Shown piece after piece: positions 1-12,240 of a DNA stretch of 64,000 nt. The position numbers were made by a program, and so were the translations under genes. The notes below the pieces were generated by a model that was given only the letters and a program-made list of their open reading frames with translations, did not search any database and had not been told where the DNA came from. The stretch is from contig BSQZ01000001.1 in assembly GCA_033239005.1 (NCBI GenBank), forward strand, positions 16,182,500 to 16,246,499. Direction: 5' to 3'. Within the stretch, counting starts at the first letter, position 1; each line of letters opens with the position of its first letter. Source of the stretch: Lamellibrachia satsuma. Lineage: Eukaryota; Annelida; Polychaeta; Sabellida; Siboglinidae.

Positions 1-770
1 CATTCACTAGCCACCACAGATAAGCAAACTAACTTAGGTGTAATTATCGATTCAAAATTGTCATTTGATGATCACATAAACCAAGTGGTAAATAAAGCAA
101 CCAAAATGACAAAAATAATCTGAAGAACCTTCCAATTCCTAGACACACACACTTTCTTGCCACTATATAAGACAATGGTTAGATCTCACCTAGAATATGC
201 CATAGCAGTATGGTATCCATATAAGATAAAACATAAAATAGCAATAGAAAACGTCCAGAGCAGGGCCACAAAAGAACTACCTGGTATGAGGGATTTATCA
301 TATATAGAAAGACTAAAATTACTGAAGCTACCCACATTAGCATACCGAAGGCTAAGAGGAGACATGATAGAATTCTATAAAATAATGCACGAACTGTACG
401 ATAATGAATCTGCACCAAACCTACTGAAATGGGAGGATGTGACACTAAGATCAGGAAATAGAGGACACACCCTTAAATTATTTACCCAACGAGCAAAAAT
501 AAATCTAAGAAAAAATCCATTCCCTCTTAGAGTGGCTGAACCATGGAATAGTCTCCCAAACTCTGTAATACAAGCTAGATCAATTAACTTATTTAAAAAC
601 AAACTAGACAAATTCTGGTCTACCCTGGCAATAATATATGACTATGAATCTCCTTTAACAATAATTAATGGAACCAGAAATTATGATATAAAAATATTTG
701 ATTCTGAAGATCTGATCATGGAGGAATCAACTGGATCCTGCGACCAGAATCGTCATAGGGGTTCAGCCTC
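1..770 (+). pseudogene. CR1-like LINE, C-terminal part of reverse transcriptase ORF (5' part outside window)
   Basis: Frame 1 reads from the first base through the post-RT region of a CR1/Jockey-type LINE. Recognisable are the 'LGVIID-KLSFDDHI' block, 'YKTMVRSHLEYAIAVW' and 'RRLRGDMIEFYKIM', followed by the 'PFPLRVAEPWNSLPNSV' block that ends such ORFs. One in-frame TGA at 121-123 interrupts it; downstream it is open to 801, though LINE-like residues stop near 700. The catalytic RT motifs lie left of the window. Dead copy. A similar, better preserved C-terminus is at 58019-58411 on the minus strand. Confidence 0.85.
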
Positions 771-772
771 CT

Positions 773-1185
773 GTTACGTTTCCAATTGGCGGCCATGTTA
801 ATATTCTGCATGATCATAAGAAAATGAAACCATGAAAAATTCTTGAACTTCTTTCCTGCCATTGTAAAAATTTTACTCAAAATCACATATTTCTAACTCT
901 TTTAAAATGCCTGAACGTGCCACACCCGTCAATGTTTACCAATTTCTGTGTGAATTACTATGCACGCATGCCTTGTGGAGAAAAAATTGCCAAAAATCCT
1001 TCCGCCTATTGAAATCATCTAAAATTCCAGTTACACTGCCAACATGTTCTACCAGCAAACCTGCCAATGTGCCTGCTCAAATGCAGTTATATCAGATGAT
1101 ATGATTTTTTTTAAAATAACACATACCTAAAATTACTATGCCCTACATTTGTCTGTAACACACTAGGAAGTGTAACTGAGGCATG
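773..1185 (+). repeat. MITE family A, degenerate copy 1
   Basis: Aligns by eye with the elements at 23879-24305 and 27063-27475 (same orientation) and 22608-23050 (inverted). Shared landmarks are 'GGCCATGTTAA', 'CTCTTTTAAAATGCC', 'GCCCGTCAAT' and 'ATGCCCTACATT'. The terminal inverted repeats are no longer clear in this copy. It sits directly upstream of the element 1 transposase pseudogene, as does the copy at 23879. Confidence 0.6.
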
Positions 1186-2028
1186 ATCGCAAATAGACAT
1201 GACAATGTTTGCGAAAAAAATTAAATTTAACATATTTCAGAGACACACATATCATACACCTAGCCAAAATAATTATTACATCCGTCTACATGTTTTTTTT
1301 CTAGACACATTTGAGCAGTACCACCCCACTGGACAATGCACGCACAGAAAAGCCACTTCAGTGTGTAACAAGCTGTAATCCACCTTAACTCTCGAAAGTA
1401 CACATTTTCTCAGCTAGCATGTATTAATTCCTAATACAATGTTTCAGAAAGGCCAGCATGTGTTCTGTAAGCACATTGTATTCAGCAAGTTTTTATTTTA
1501 CACTGAAAATTATATATATATATATTTTGCCTTTTGCCCTATTACACAGATGTAAATATACACAAGATTCACCATAAACTGTGAATTCCTTCAAAGCTAG
1601 ACTTCACAACTAGTTCAATTGCATAACATTATACAACCTAATTAGCAAACTAGCAATAACAAAAGCACTTGCCTGATGGATCAGCTCCAGCCAGCCAGTA
1701 GACTTTATCAGATAGCATGCTGCCCTGTCCAAGATTTCCCCAAGCCACAGGAGGGCATACTACTTCAGGTGGTCTTCACAGTAGGCACATGTGTCTAATT
1801 AGCTGAAGTAAACAAAAACTGACTTAAGTCATTATACTGCAACGTCATTGATTGTGATTAATATACATGTCCAAATCGAAGCTTTACTAATGCAATTCTC
1901 TCCCTTCCCCCCTATAATACAGATGTTCTGTCACTGTCATTACAGACTGATTAGAGGTCTGTGAATTCAAATAACGGTTTGTTACTTTCAACTGTAATTT
2001 TGCCTGGATTACTGTGCATTGTTACAAA
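1186..2028 (+). other. Upstream region of element 1, copy 1
   Basis: Non-coding. It is homologous over most of its length to 24311-25060, for example the stretch around 'CCAGCATGTGTTCTGTAA' and the following AT run (1511-1525), so it is part of the same mobile unit rather than host DNA. No promoter motif can be called with confidence. Confidence 0.5.
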
Positions 2029-4207
2029 ATGGAAGCGACAGTAATTGAGAATAGGGAGAGTAAAATTCAGAGTGAGAGTGAGGGTAAGAACAAGTGTAGG
2101 CCACCCCCTGGTGGCATTAAGAAAGTGGGTGGCTTCAAATGTGGCCATTCATACTGTGGATCACGAAATGCTACAGCATCAGAAACTCGACAAATGAACA
2201 GCAGTATGTTGTTGCGACGACTGAACATGGATGAATATTCAAGAGTGGTACACATAACGCCCGATGGACTGCTTACAGTGCCCGATGCTGATGGTATATG
2301 TGGAAATAGCAAGATTCTACGACCGCATCCCGTTCATTGCCCTGACTTAACAGACAGCTACCTTCAGACAGAAGAGACTGATGGAGTTTCTGAGATGCGT
2401 CTGTAAACATGCAGAAGAATGTGGCAATGAGTGTTTCACAGAGCATGAAAAAAACACAACATGCACATCTCCACAACTGGAAGTACATGACGAAAGACAA
2501 ATTGGTTTATGCTGCAAAATGTCACTACATTGTCTCCACTGTGAATATCAGTCAGGCATGTACAAATTGTACACTGAAGTAGACACTGGCAGTTGCAGCC
2601 AAAAACCAGCTACATTGAATGTGGCACTCCATGTTGGACTTCATGATTCAACTATAGGAATCACAAAGATGCGTCACATTCTGGCCGCAACGAACACACC
2701 CCCTCCAAGCCGATGTGGATTGCAGAGAAATGCAGACAGGGTTGCCACTATCACTGCCCAGGCAACAATGGATGATTTGAAGCAGAAAAGGGAGCAATCG
2801 AAAGAAATTAACATTCTGCATGGTCTGCCAGGAAATTCCCCGATCAACATAAGCATGGATGTGAGGTATAACACAACAGCACATAAGAACAGTTACGGAG
2901 TCGGGCAGGCTGCATCACAAGCGATTGGAGCAGCCATAGAGTGGCAGACAGTTCAATACCAGATTGTTTTCATCTAGAGAATAAGCTGTGCAAAATAGGA
3001 GCCATGCTTCGCAGTCAAGGTCAAAATGTCACATGCCCTGGCCACGAGCTATGTTCAGCAACTCTATGAGTAGTGGATCCAATTTCGGAGTATGAAATTG
3101 GCAAACAGATAGGCCACATTTTTGCACAGGACAATGTTGCAATCAGATATGTGGCTACTGATGGAGATGCATCAGCTTCTCGTGGAGTACAGGATGCTAT
3201 GCCAGCAGTCCCCATAGAAAGACAGGCTGACACAACACACCTTGGTCAGACACAATTTAGACATATTATGAAAGCTTCATTCTCCCCCCCCCGAATGTTT
3301 CCGGGAGAAACAGCCATCATCAGAGCAGAAAAGAAAAGAATGTTTGCTGAAGATGTGAAGACCAGATGCCATAAGATCTACACAAGTGTGCACACCCTGT
3401 ATTCCAGCGACATTACTACCATCACTAGTAAGATGCCAAAGATAACTCAAACTACTGTAGACTGCTATGCTGGTTCATGCAAAAACTGTCGCCGACATGC
3501 AGTGGTATGCCGAGGCGGATTACAAAACAATTGGTGGCATAAATCACAGCACTTGAAGGCAAGTGGTATTATGACATGACTGAATATGACAGGTTAACAC
3601 TTGAAGGGTTGATAAAAATGCGTCTCAGAAATGCAGCACTTCAGATGACATGCCAGAGATTAACCACAGATAAGAATGAATCGATCAACAGATCATTCTC
3701 TGCGTCCCTTCCAAAGAACGTGAATTTCAGCAAAAATGCACAGGATGAGTGTGTTCCGTAATTGATCGCATCAATTATGGAGCTGGAAATTCAATGCTAC
3801 GAAAATTGGAAAACGTACAATGTCCTATGACAAAGGGTGGCAGGGTTGCTCGGACAGACAAACGTATTCAGCATGACGTGGTCTACCAGCGAGCATATTC
3901 CAGATGGCCATCAGTGCGACTGCACAGGCGGTATACAAAGTTAAAGAAAATGAAAGACTATTTTGAAGCGAATGAGAAACGGCGTCAAGAAGACAGATAC
4001 AGAAAAGGTCAGCTTGACCCAAAACCTGCAACTTGAGCAAGTGTGGCTAAGGCATCAACTTCAAGATTGACAAGCACAGCCACTGCTACTAGGCCAGTGG
4101 TGAAAAGAAGGCGGTGGCAGAGAAATCCACCTGCAGATTACACAGATCACCCGTATTCGTTAAGATCACAGACATCTGCTGACCACATCTATGCTAGCAG
4201 AGAGTAA
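2029..4207 (+). pseudogene. Element 1 Mutator-like transposase, copy 1 (frameshifted but full length)
   Basis: Coding blocks in successive frames follow each other without large gaps: 2029-2406, 2381-2977, 3073-3579, 3576-3761 and 3749-4036, then through a TGA to about 4207. Together they give about 720 residues of a Mutator-like transposase of the kind found in many invertebrates. Recognisable parts are a Cys-rich N-terminal half, 'SMDVRYN' (first acidic motif), 'ATDGD' (second), 'QADTTHLGQTQFRH', the 'CYAGSCKNCRRH' cysteine cluster, 'NESINRSFSASLPKNVNFS' and a basic C-terminus. Breaks include frameshifts near 2395, 3575 and 3755 and stops at the 2977-3073 junction and at 4034-4036. ATG 2029 is chosen over the upstream GTG because copy 2 starts at the same place. 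Family assignment rests on motif order, not a database search. Confidence 0.7.
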
Positions 4208-4450
4208 AGATGCAAGAACTGTGCACACACAACATTCTAATAATGTAACATTCTGTATTTCATGCAGCGTCTACTATCTGCCTACTGACATCCCTGCGAA
4301 CACAACCATATGAAGACCTAGAGATCATTACACATGACATACTGCTGACATTGATACTAAGACCAACACACACGATGCAACATCAATTATGATGGCTAAC
4401 TGAAGTTGATGCACATTCGTGATTAAGACGATGATTCGAAACAGTTCATT

Positions 4451-4800
4451 CTACATAACTCTCGAAAAATGTAAGTTTTTACCATTTTTTAATTTCAACT
4501 CCAATAGGCACTGGGGGTATTCCTCATGACCAAAGCAAATGTTTTGAGCTATGCAATATTGCCTGTTGTTATTTACAGAGTGTGGCTCCATAGATATATG
4601 GCTTTCTTTCACACACAGGGTGTTATGGCACAAACAACTAGCATCTAGCCTGGGTCAACACCTGTGATTCTATGCTGAAGCATGTAACTGAGCCTATGCA
4701 CTGTCACTGCACGACTGTAGCCACATCTGAGTCGGCAATTAATAACTCCATATTTAACAATTCTTCCTTACGTGCAGCCTGTCCGCAGTACACACACAAA
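4451..4800 (-). pseudogene. Element 1 His-Me-finger endonuclease-like gene, copy 1 (broken)
   Basis: Converges on the transposase pseudogene. The minus-strand segment 4633-4451 keeps 'CHNTLCVKESHISMEP', 'VNNNRQYC' and 'CFGHEEYPQC', matching the intact ORF at 26627-27052. Upstream (about 4640-4800) the same protein can be followed in other frames, with stops. At the position of the catalytic His of the I-PpoI-type 'SHLCHN' motif this copy reads Cys ('SCLCHN'), while the zinc-ligand Cys is retained. The N-terminal part is missing because the sequence changes at about 4800 to element 2. Confidence 0.6.
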
Positions 4801-5713
4801 CGTTAAATAACCATACCGTAATTTGCATAATGGGTCGCATAAAGATGAAAATATATTGTCTCTGTTGCCGTGTTGTTGCCGCCAAAACTGAATCCCAGCT
4901 AAAAATAGCCGACTGAGCTGTTCGCCAGCTGTTCATAGGGGAGCAGTTGGTGTTACTGAAGCTGCCGGTGGGTATCGAAGAAGACTCATTTTAGCATATT
5001 ACAAAAACAGTTATGAATGAATGCATACTTTCAGCAGTAAACAATTCCTTCAAATGTCTACATTCATGCCATACTACAGGACATTGTTTTTTAGATTTAT
5101 TTTTGCAAATATTTGCGGGCATAAGTATGGGAATTTGTAAGATATATTTCGGTCAACAAGAAATTCAATGTTGCATTGTTGGCTTCATTGACAATGAGAG
5201 CTGCCCATATCTTTTTGATGTACTTCTGTTACCTCAACTTACCTGTGATGCAATCGGGTTCCTTGATGCCCCAAGGCACTTGATGCATCTCCAGTGGGGC
5301 AGGTCAACCGACACCTTCACCAGATGCCTGTAAGTGGCTCTGCTCATACCTGCAAATTCAGTAGTTAAATACTAACATTACATTGTTTCTAAGATCTGGC
5401 GCGGCAGCTCTAGCTAGCATCATTGTTCAATGTTTGGGCATACTTACTTAATTGTGGTATGTTGTATTTTCTATGTGCAATTGTGGTTTGGCTGTATAGT
5501 TTAATAAAACTGAATAGTGAATGGGAGCATTCAGGTGGAGCACATTCATTGCCAACCAGTACCTTTGTAGCATCTGTGATTAATATATTTCACAATCCAG
5601 TCAATGCACATAAAGCCAATGCAAATAAAAGAATGACTCTTGTAGGAATTACTGGATTGCAATTGTCTGAATGGGAGTGAAACACAAGCTTCATCAAAAA
5701 AAGGAAGGGGAGA

Positions 5714-6031
5714 CTAACAGAAACCTTCATCATGCTCAGGTTCCAGAGAAATTAGATCAGTAAACTTATAATTGTTAAATTGCCAGTAAACACCGCATAT
5801 GATAAAATCTCGACATAGGTAACCCCATGTAACCCTTACGATAAATGCTCCGTATAGCATTGTTTGCTGGATATTCAAAGTGGCTTGAATTTGGAATTCA
5901 ATCTCGTTACAGTACGGGTGGAATTTTCTACATGTATGGGTGCACGAAAATATAGCAACGGAAATAATGCCAGCAGAAAAATTGCATCTCAATCCATAAA
6001 TGTAGCCAGCAACATGCACATCACAATACAA
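5714..6031 (-). pseudogene. Element 2 internal ORF fragment, copy 1
   Basis: A 105-codon minus-strand ORF. Its 'RKFHPYCN...FQIQATLNIQQTM' segment is matched by 'RKFHPQCN...LQIQATLNIQQTM' in copy 2 (30734-30997). Conservation of the peptide between copies suggests old coding sequence. I do not recognise the domain; a Cys-rich (CC..C) stretch is visible in copy 2. Confidence 0.35.
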
Positions 6032-6180
6032 CTAGCAATTAATAAGTATTATTTAACGGTGCCAACCCATCGTAAAACGAATAAGAACATTTTCCTTAAC
6101 TGTTTTGTACATAAGCTAAACGACAATCAGACCATCTACAAGATCTTGTACACAGTAGTCATTACGAACGGTTTTCCCAC

Positions 6181-6396
6181 CTAGCCAATATTGTTTTCCA
6201 TGTTTTCGTTGCCATTACTTCTGTTCCGAATTGAATCAGCAGGGAAAAATTGGTATAACATATTCGACATACCTGTCCCACATACTGTGTTGCCAGCAGG
6301 TGCAACATTGCACAACATGGCCTCTTGACGCGCATTGACGATTCGAAAACAACTCATACAAGCCTCTTCAGACTGCATGACGTATGGCAATCGCAA
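6181..6396 (-). pseudogene. Element 2 PHD-like N-terminal fragment, copy 1
   Basis: Contains 'SEEACMSCFRIVNARQEAMLC', equivalent to 'ACTSCLRIVNAHQEALLCDGC' in copy 2. In copy 2 the pattern matches the PHD-like N-terminus of metazoan MULE/FLYWCH-type transposon proteins (C..C, then QEAL.CDGC..WQ.R). Here the zinc ligands after the third Cys are lost. Confidence 0.45.
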
Positions 6397-7770
6397 ATGG
6401 GGATTGTAAATAATTAAATTGTTGTGTTTTCGCTGTCTGTTGAACTTTGTGCTGAGTCCCCCTTCTAAATACCCCGGTGGTGGCTTACCTCCACTTCTGA
6501 TCGGTAAATTTTAGGTATGGTATTATATCTGATTGGACTGCCTGTCTTATCCCCAACTCCCGCCTAGTACAATAGATCACCGAACAGTTGGGGCTACCTT
6601 CTTTTCACAACTATCTTTATAGTCTGTCTGCCACCTGAGCGCACCACTTCGGCACATAAAATCCCTTCCTCCCGCCATCCATTCTGGTGTGTGCTTCTTT
6701 AGGCGCCATAACAAAGCGATGTTTGATTGGAGAGATCAACATCCCTAACAAAAGTTCAATTGGTGTGAAGCCATTGTACGAAATAAACTGGCACTGCAAT
6801 CATCTTTTTCATTAAATTTGTTATCTGTAATACTTACTGAATTGTGATCGCATTTCACATCGATTTCAAGCATTGCATGCACTAATTCTCACTGGAACCG
6901 ATGCCTTCACTGTTGTATGTGTGGATGTATTATGTCCTCCTACTAAGAAGATCGTCGTCGTCGTCATCGTCATCATCTAGTCGTCCATAGAACTGGTCCA
7001 GCAAAACTCAATTGATGACTGATGTTGCGGTGCAGTGAAATGTTTGATATTTCTATCTGCATATATTTATATGTATTGTACTAGTCCTTACTGAATAAAG
7101 GATGGATCGAGTCAGTTTATTGTTATTTTAATCATAAATGTTTTTAACTGGTGACTTAGACTGAAGTGACGCAAGATCTACTCAAGTCCTCATTTCACAC
7201 TTAAAGCATTCATGGGCTACCATGGGCAACGCGGCTAGTAGGATCTAACGGATTAACCTAATTTCAGCGATTGTTATCCTAATCAAAGTGAAGCTGTTTA
7301 TTTAGAAAATGCTGATGTTCAAAGCTCTGTCTTACAGAATGGACATACAATGCTTCGCATTTACAACCGCGGTCGCTACGAGCCAGAATTAAATCAGTCG
7401 GAAACATTGTATAGATCAAACGCCATAGATGCTTATATTATGTCCGTTATCATCGATATTTTTCTGTACAGTCTGTATTTAAAAAATAATTTAGCACACA
7501 AATTTCTGCTGAAAAGTTTATAGGCAAAAAATGGGGCATTCCAAGGACCTATTGAGTGAATTATACAACTATAATTGTTTCTAAGGCATAGACACTATTT
7601 TTATACAGCAATCACAAATACCGAACAATAAGTACATATTACAACTATAATTATTTCGAAACCTAAACACTCTTATTTATGTGGCCGAGATCACTAGACC
7701 AGGCCGAGATCACCACCGAGCAGGTCGAGATCACCAAAACAGGCCGAATCACTAGGGCCGAGATCACCGA

Positions 7771-8831
7771 CATCGAATGCAACCTAAACCATCCCTAATT
7801 CTAGGATTGCAACACCACGTTACTAGGACTTCGGGGTTAGGCCCTATAAAAAACTTCAGTTCTAGAATAGCTGCATTACGTAACCAACAAACAATCTTCA
7901 AATACCCAAAACAAACTTAGATTACGCATATTTCTTATAAATTTAATATCACCTGAATCTATGCATTGAGACGGTAACAACGCTATTAATTGTACCATTT
8001 AATTCCTACAACATAATGCGTAATAAAAACGAATATTCCGAGCTGTCTAGCACCTGTCAGATCCGCTTGAATTTGTTTGTCGCACCTTACTGGCTTGCTG
8101 AACAACTCCTTAGTTAATGTATTAAAATTCTTACACTTACACTAATTGCCATTCACAATGATACCATTGTATTCGTCACACAAAACGATTCTATACATAC
8201 TAAATTTGACCACCTTAACCGAAGGAACTACGCTAAAAACCAATGGTATAAATTCACTAAACTAGTTATACCTTAATCACCAGGTGGCACCTTTGTATTG
8301 TACAAATATCACTCCCTGCCGTGCGTTATAAGGCAGCACTATTTGTGTAGACTACCATACCCCACTGAACAAAGGGGCAAAAGAGAAATCCAGACTCATT
8401 CTCATAAACCACTTTGTGACAATGTACAGTGGCTGGTCAACCGTGACGAAGCAACACCATCGTGAAATAAAGCTTTTCTTACCACCACCACCACCACCAC
8501 CACCACCGCCACACTTCAGTCATAGACGGTCACTCACTTGTTGGACGGCGATTAATAGGAGAGCGGTAAACTGTTGGCCTTCTCATACTCTTCGGTATTT
8601 TTGGTTGTCGGTACAAGCGGATGAGAAGGGAGATTGAGGTAGAAGCCACAAGTTGTCCAAGTTGACGCAACTCATCTTCAGCTTGCCGAGTAGGCAAAGT
8701 CAATCGCCATACAATTTTTTCTATCTGGCTGTTGCTGTTGTAAGGCTCAAAAGTGGGGCGGACGATTCTGCCTACTTGCGGAGAGGTTCACGAAAAGAAG
8801 GAGGGGCTCGAACACCACATATTTGAACCTT
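7771..8831. other. Unassigned AT-rich interval
   Basis: About 1 kb between the right end of element 2 and the big inverted repeat. Apart from the (CAC)n run I see no convincing coding sequence, terminal repeat or structural RNA. Confidence 0.5.
8481..8510. repeat. (ACC/CAC)n microsatellite
   Basis: About ten CAC triplets with one interruption near 8508. Confidence 0.95.
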
Positions 8832-9361
8832 GATGTGGCTCGCTTTTGGTAGTTCTTCAAATTAATCTTGCTGTAGCTGGCAATGATTGATGTTGTCTCG
8901 ACTTTCGCCGAATGCTTGGCCAACCCAAGACTATGTCAATCAGCTCCCTCGACCCCAAAGCAAGTCAAGGAGAGAAATGTAAGACCTTGGGTGGCACGCA
9001 GTTATGATGGACCAACCAACAGCTGAACACTTCCTCCTCACAGGCATGTTGTCCGGATTCTGCGAGGTGATGACACGGTAATGTGGACCTGGATGAGCAG
9101 GCGTAACAAGAAACTCACTGCTGCTTATAGTTGGGAATGCATGTTTTATATGCAGTAATCCTTATTGCGTTCCTGACCAGCGCGTAGCTGCCATTTCAAT
9201 TATGTCCGCTTTTGTTTCATCCAAGTACTACAGCAACCTGGCTGACTGTTTTACTCTACTTTAACCTTTTCCTGCATTTTCGCACAAGTTTTTAGGGTAA
9301 AAAATGTAACAAGTTAATCAACGGATTGCCGCCATCTTGGATTCTGCGTTTCGCTCAATGT

Positions 9362-9600
9362 AGGGCGCGGTGGTTGAGTGATAGATCGTCGGACTTTTCG
9401 GTCGAAAGGACAGGGGTTTAAAACCACCTGCTGCCGTTTCAAAACCTGGGGAATTTCGTTCACCCCACTTTGCCCGTGTCTGTTGGAAGATACACTAAAA
9501 GCCGTTGGTCCCTTCTACCTGGTGTCTATGCCGGGTAAATGTGTAACCTATCGTGGACTCAAAGAGTGGTTGTCTCTATCTCGTGAGTGGCGCTGAACAG
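9362..9600 (+). repeat. tRNA-derived SINE (left arm copy)
   Basis: The first 75 bases resemble a tRNA: 'GGCGCGGTGGTTGAGTGATAG' contains an A-box-like stretch, and 'GGGGTTTAAAACCAC' near 9413-9427 resembles a degenerate B box. A tRNA-unrelated body follows with 'GGAATTTCGTTCACCCC', and related tails follow the tRNA-like parts at 22050-22132 and 42520-42650. Probable Pol III retroposon. Not a functional tRNA. Confidence 0.65.
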
Positions 9601-10010
9601 GCAGTGTGGACGACGTAGAAACACGCCGAAGTACTTACAACGCTCTTAAGGAACCAAGTCCTTGACAGGAACTAAAATTTAATAACTCAGCCAACACATC
9701 TACCCAATGGGTACAACACGATTCCGTGTCCCCTTGGTATTGTGTCGGTTTTTTTCTATTCCGTGTTAACGCTTCGGTGAAAGTTTATGTTGAACTGGCA
9801 GCTACAATTGTTAATAAACCTGGCTGGCATGTCGTCATTCAGTGTAAATGTTTTAGGTTTGAGACAAATGACACAATACTGTATTGTCACGGAATTGCGT
9901 GATGCACGAACTTGGGGCAGTCTAGTCTAGACTAGTAAATAACATTTATTTTTAACAACGCAACGATTTTACAACACTAACTTCCAGAGCTGGGCACAAG
10001 TAATTGTTTT

Positions 10011-10137
10011 CCAAGTCCAAGTCATTCTCAAGTAATCAGCCCTCAAGTCCGAGTCAAGTCCCGAGTCATCAACCCTCAAGTCCAAGTCAAGTCCCAAGTC
10101 ATCAGCCCTCAAGTCCAAGTCAAATTTCAAGTCACAA
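10011..10137. repeat. Minisatellite in left arm, about 32-bp unit
   Basis: Three to four copies built on 'CCAAGTCCAAGTCAAGTCCC', themselves made of six-base CAAGTC steps. The right arm has the same array with fewer units, so copy number changed after the duplication. Confidence 0.85.
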
Positions 10138-10796
10138 GCCTTTCTCCTCATTGTGCTAGGTAGTAATTCTGGCAGTCACACTAACATTCTTGTAGTGTGC
10201 ATAAACCACTTCTATAAATTGTATGAAATCTGGGCGTCGTTTACATTATGCGTTTTCTATGCAAGCTTTGTTTGCAAACAAAATCGCATAAAGTTGCATA
10301 TGTGTAACTGGGGCATATGGCTGATATCAAGACAGTGCCATAGAGCCAAGAGAGAACAAAGGTGACAAGCAAGAAGGTAAATTAATCAGTGAAGTTAGAT
10401 TATTTGATATTAACTAATTAAGCCATTACATTACTAATAATCGTATTCCGGTCAAAACAAATTATAACAATTTATTTTACCTGTTGATGAAATAAATGTT
10501 AGTGATTTACAATATAGATTGACAGTTTCTTTCAAGTTGTTGTCAAAACGGCAAAGTATGTTTCGATCTGCTTCATGCCACCAGAATTGGTTAGACCAGT
10601 AATAGTGAGTAGTAAACTAACATGTCTTCAATTTCGGTCGCACCTTTATTATGGCCCCCATTTATATACGTTGCCGTTTAGGAAAACATTTGCACAGCTA
10701 GCGCAAAAATTTGAGCAATATTTAAATTCCGCAAGAACTGGTACGACACAAGAACAATATACTGGCTTGACCTAGTCTTAGACTTAACTTAAGGAT

Positions 10797-12240
10797 TTTT
10801 TTTTATTTAATTTAATTTATTTCCACTACTACAAGAATGATACAATAATAGTACATAGTATAATAATAGATATTCAAGTGAAAATGGGGAAAACAGAAGT
10901 GTAATACTTAGTAGTACTTTCTCCTTTCATATCACCACATACAATTTAAATAAAAAAGCATATAATTAAATATACCATACAGTCATTACTGGATGATTAC
11001 TTCATATTATACAGAATTAATGATAATTTTCAATCACACATGCACATATTACTCACATACCTTACTAGTAGTTACATTACTACAATCACATATGTATTCC
11101 TATGTTAATTCATATTTCTTTAACAATTTCTTGTATTCTTTTTTACTTTATGAATATTAGTAGCATTCCCGATATCTTGCTGTATCCAAAGTTGTACAAC
11201 ATATACAGATACACATTTTGCCTTTAACGATGTTCTGGTATATCGATGTCTTAGGTTGTTGAATTGCCTAGTGATATAGTATAAACCTTGATCTACATTA
11301 AACCACTTTTGCATATTTATAGGTAAAATTTTTTTTAGCCTTGAACACAATTACTACTGTCATCAAATCAATCATGTAAAATAGTTTCAATATACCTAAT
11401 TCATTAAGTAATCCGTTTGAGTGATACAGATGGTTTACACTGCATACAAGTCTTGCCACTTTCTTTTGTAATAAGTAAACACAATTAATATTACTTTTGT
11501 ATGTGTTTCCACAAATTTCACAGCAATATGTTATATATGGTACAAATAATGAGCAGTACAATAATTTTATCACTAGTGAGTTTTTGCCTAACAATAGCTT
11601 TGCTTTATACATAACTGTGATACATTTTGATAGCTTACTACACACCAAATGAATGTGTTCTTTCCAATTTAGTTTATCATCAATTAATATACCCAACAAC
11701 TTTGTCACAAATACTCTATTTATTTCCTTTTTACTGATGCTTACTTTGATTGTTGATATTCTTTGTTTGTAGTTACCAAAAAAATTAAATTTGTCTTGGA
11801 CAAATTTAATGACAGCTTGTTAACCGCAAACCATGTTGACAACTAGTCTAGTTCTTTGCTAACATCTTTGCTCAATTGCACTTTATCATGCCCGAGCAGA
11901 AAATATTAGTATCATCGGCAAACAATACAAATTTTAGTACTTTGCTAATATTACATATATCATTTACATAAAATGCAAACAATTTGGGCCCCAGAACAGA
12001 ACCCTGAGGCACCCCACATAACACATGTAACAAGTCTGAATCATAATCATCGATTAGTAACATACTGTTGTCTATTTAATAAGTAACTGGCTAGCCATTT
12101 ATTAGCAACACCTCTAACCCCATGGCTATGGGTTAATTGTGTCAACAACTTTTTTAAGGTCAATAAACACACCAATAGTGACATTTTAATTATCTAATGC
12201 AGATGTTATTTCTTCAGTAAGCTCCATAACGTGCAAGTGA
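10797..12240 (-). pseudogene. CR1/Jockey-type LINE fragment (left arm)
   Basis: Minus-strand coding remnants in order: an RT block at 12063-11872 with 'GVPQGSVLGPKLFAFYVNDI' and the catalytic 'FADDT', then 11708-11298 ('LLGILIDDKLNWKEHI', 'YCSLFVPYITYC') and 11350-11120. Interrupted by stops and frameshifts and lacking endonuclease, so 5'-truncated. The A/T-rich 3' tail lies at the left end, near 10797-10830. Mirror copy at 14690-16133. Confidence 0.85.

Larger units (their letters stand above)
4806..7770. mobile_element. Element 2 (MULE-like DNA transposon), copy 1, left end missing
   Basis: Collinear with 29394-32305 of the complete copy, at clearly lower than full identity. It has the same short ORFs on the minus strand, the same GTC/ATC-rich run near 6950-6980, and the same right end with repeated 'GCCGAGATCAC' units at 7683-7770. 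The left end, with its inverted terminal repeat, is absent: the element starts abruptly at about 4806 against element 1 sequence. It also lacks the 280-bp internal inverted segment present in copy 2 (compare the 'TTGCCAGTA' junction near 5787). Confidence 0.65.

Noticed and set aside
6930..6985. GTC/ATC-rich run as a coding repeat or regulatory array
   Set aside because: A short imperfect trinucleotide tract shared by both element 2 copies (also near 31805); no ORF is maintained through it.
9362..9440. Functional tRNA gene
   Set aside because: The cloverleaf cannot be completed: degenerate B box and no matching acceptor stem. It is the head of a SINE.
9969..10151. ORF with DLDLRADD repeats
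   Set aside because: Translation of the CAAGTC-based minisatellite; the number of units differs between the two arms.
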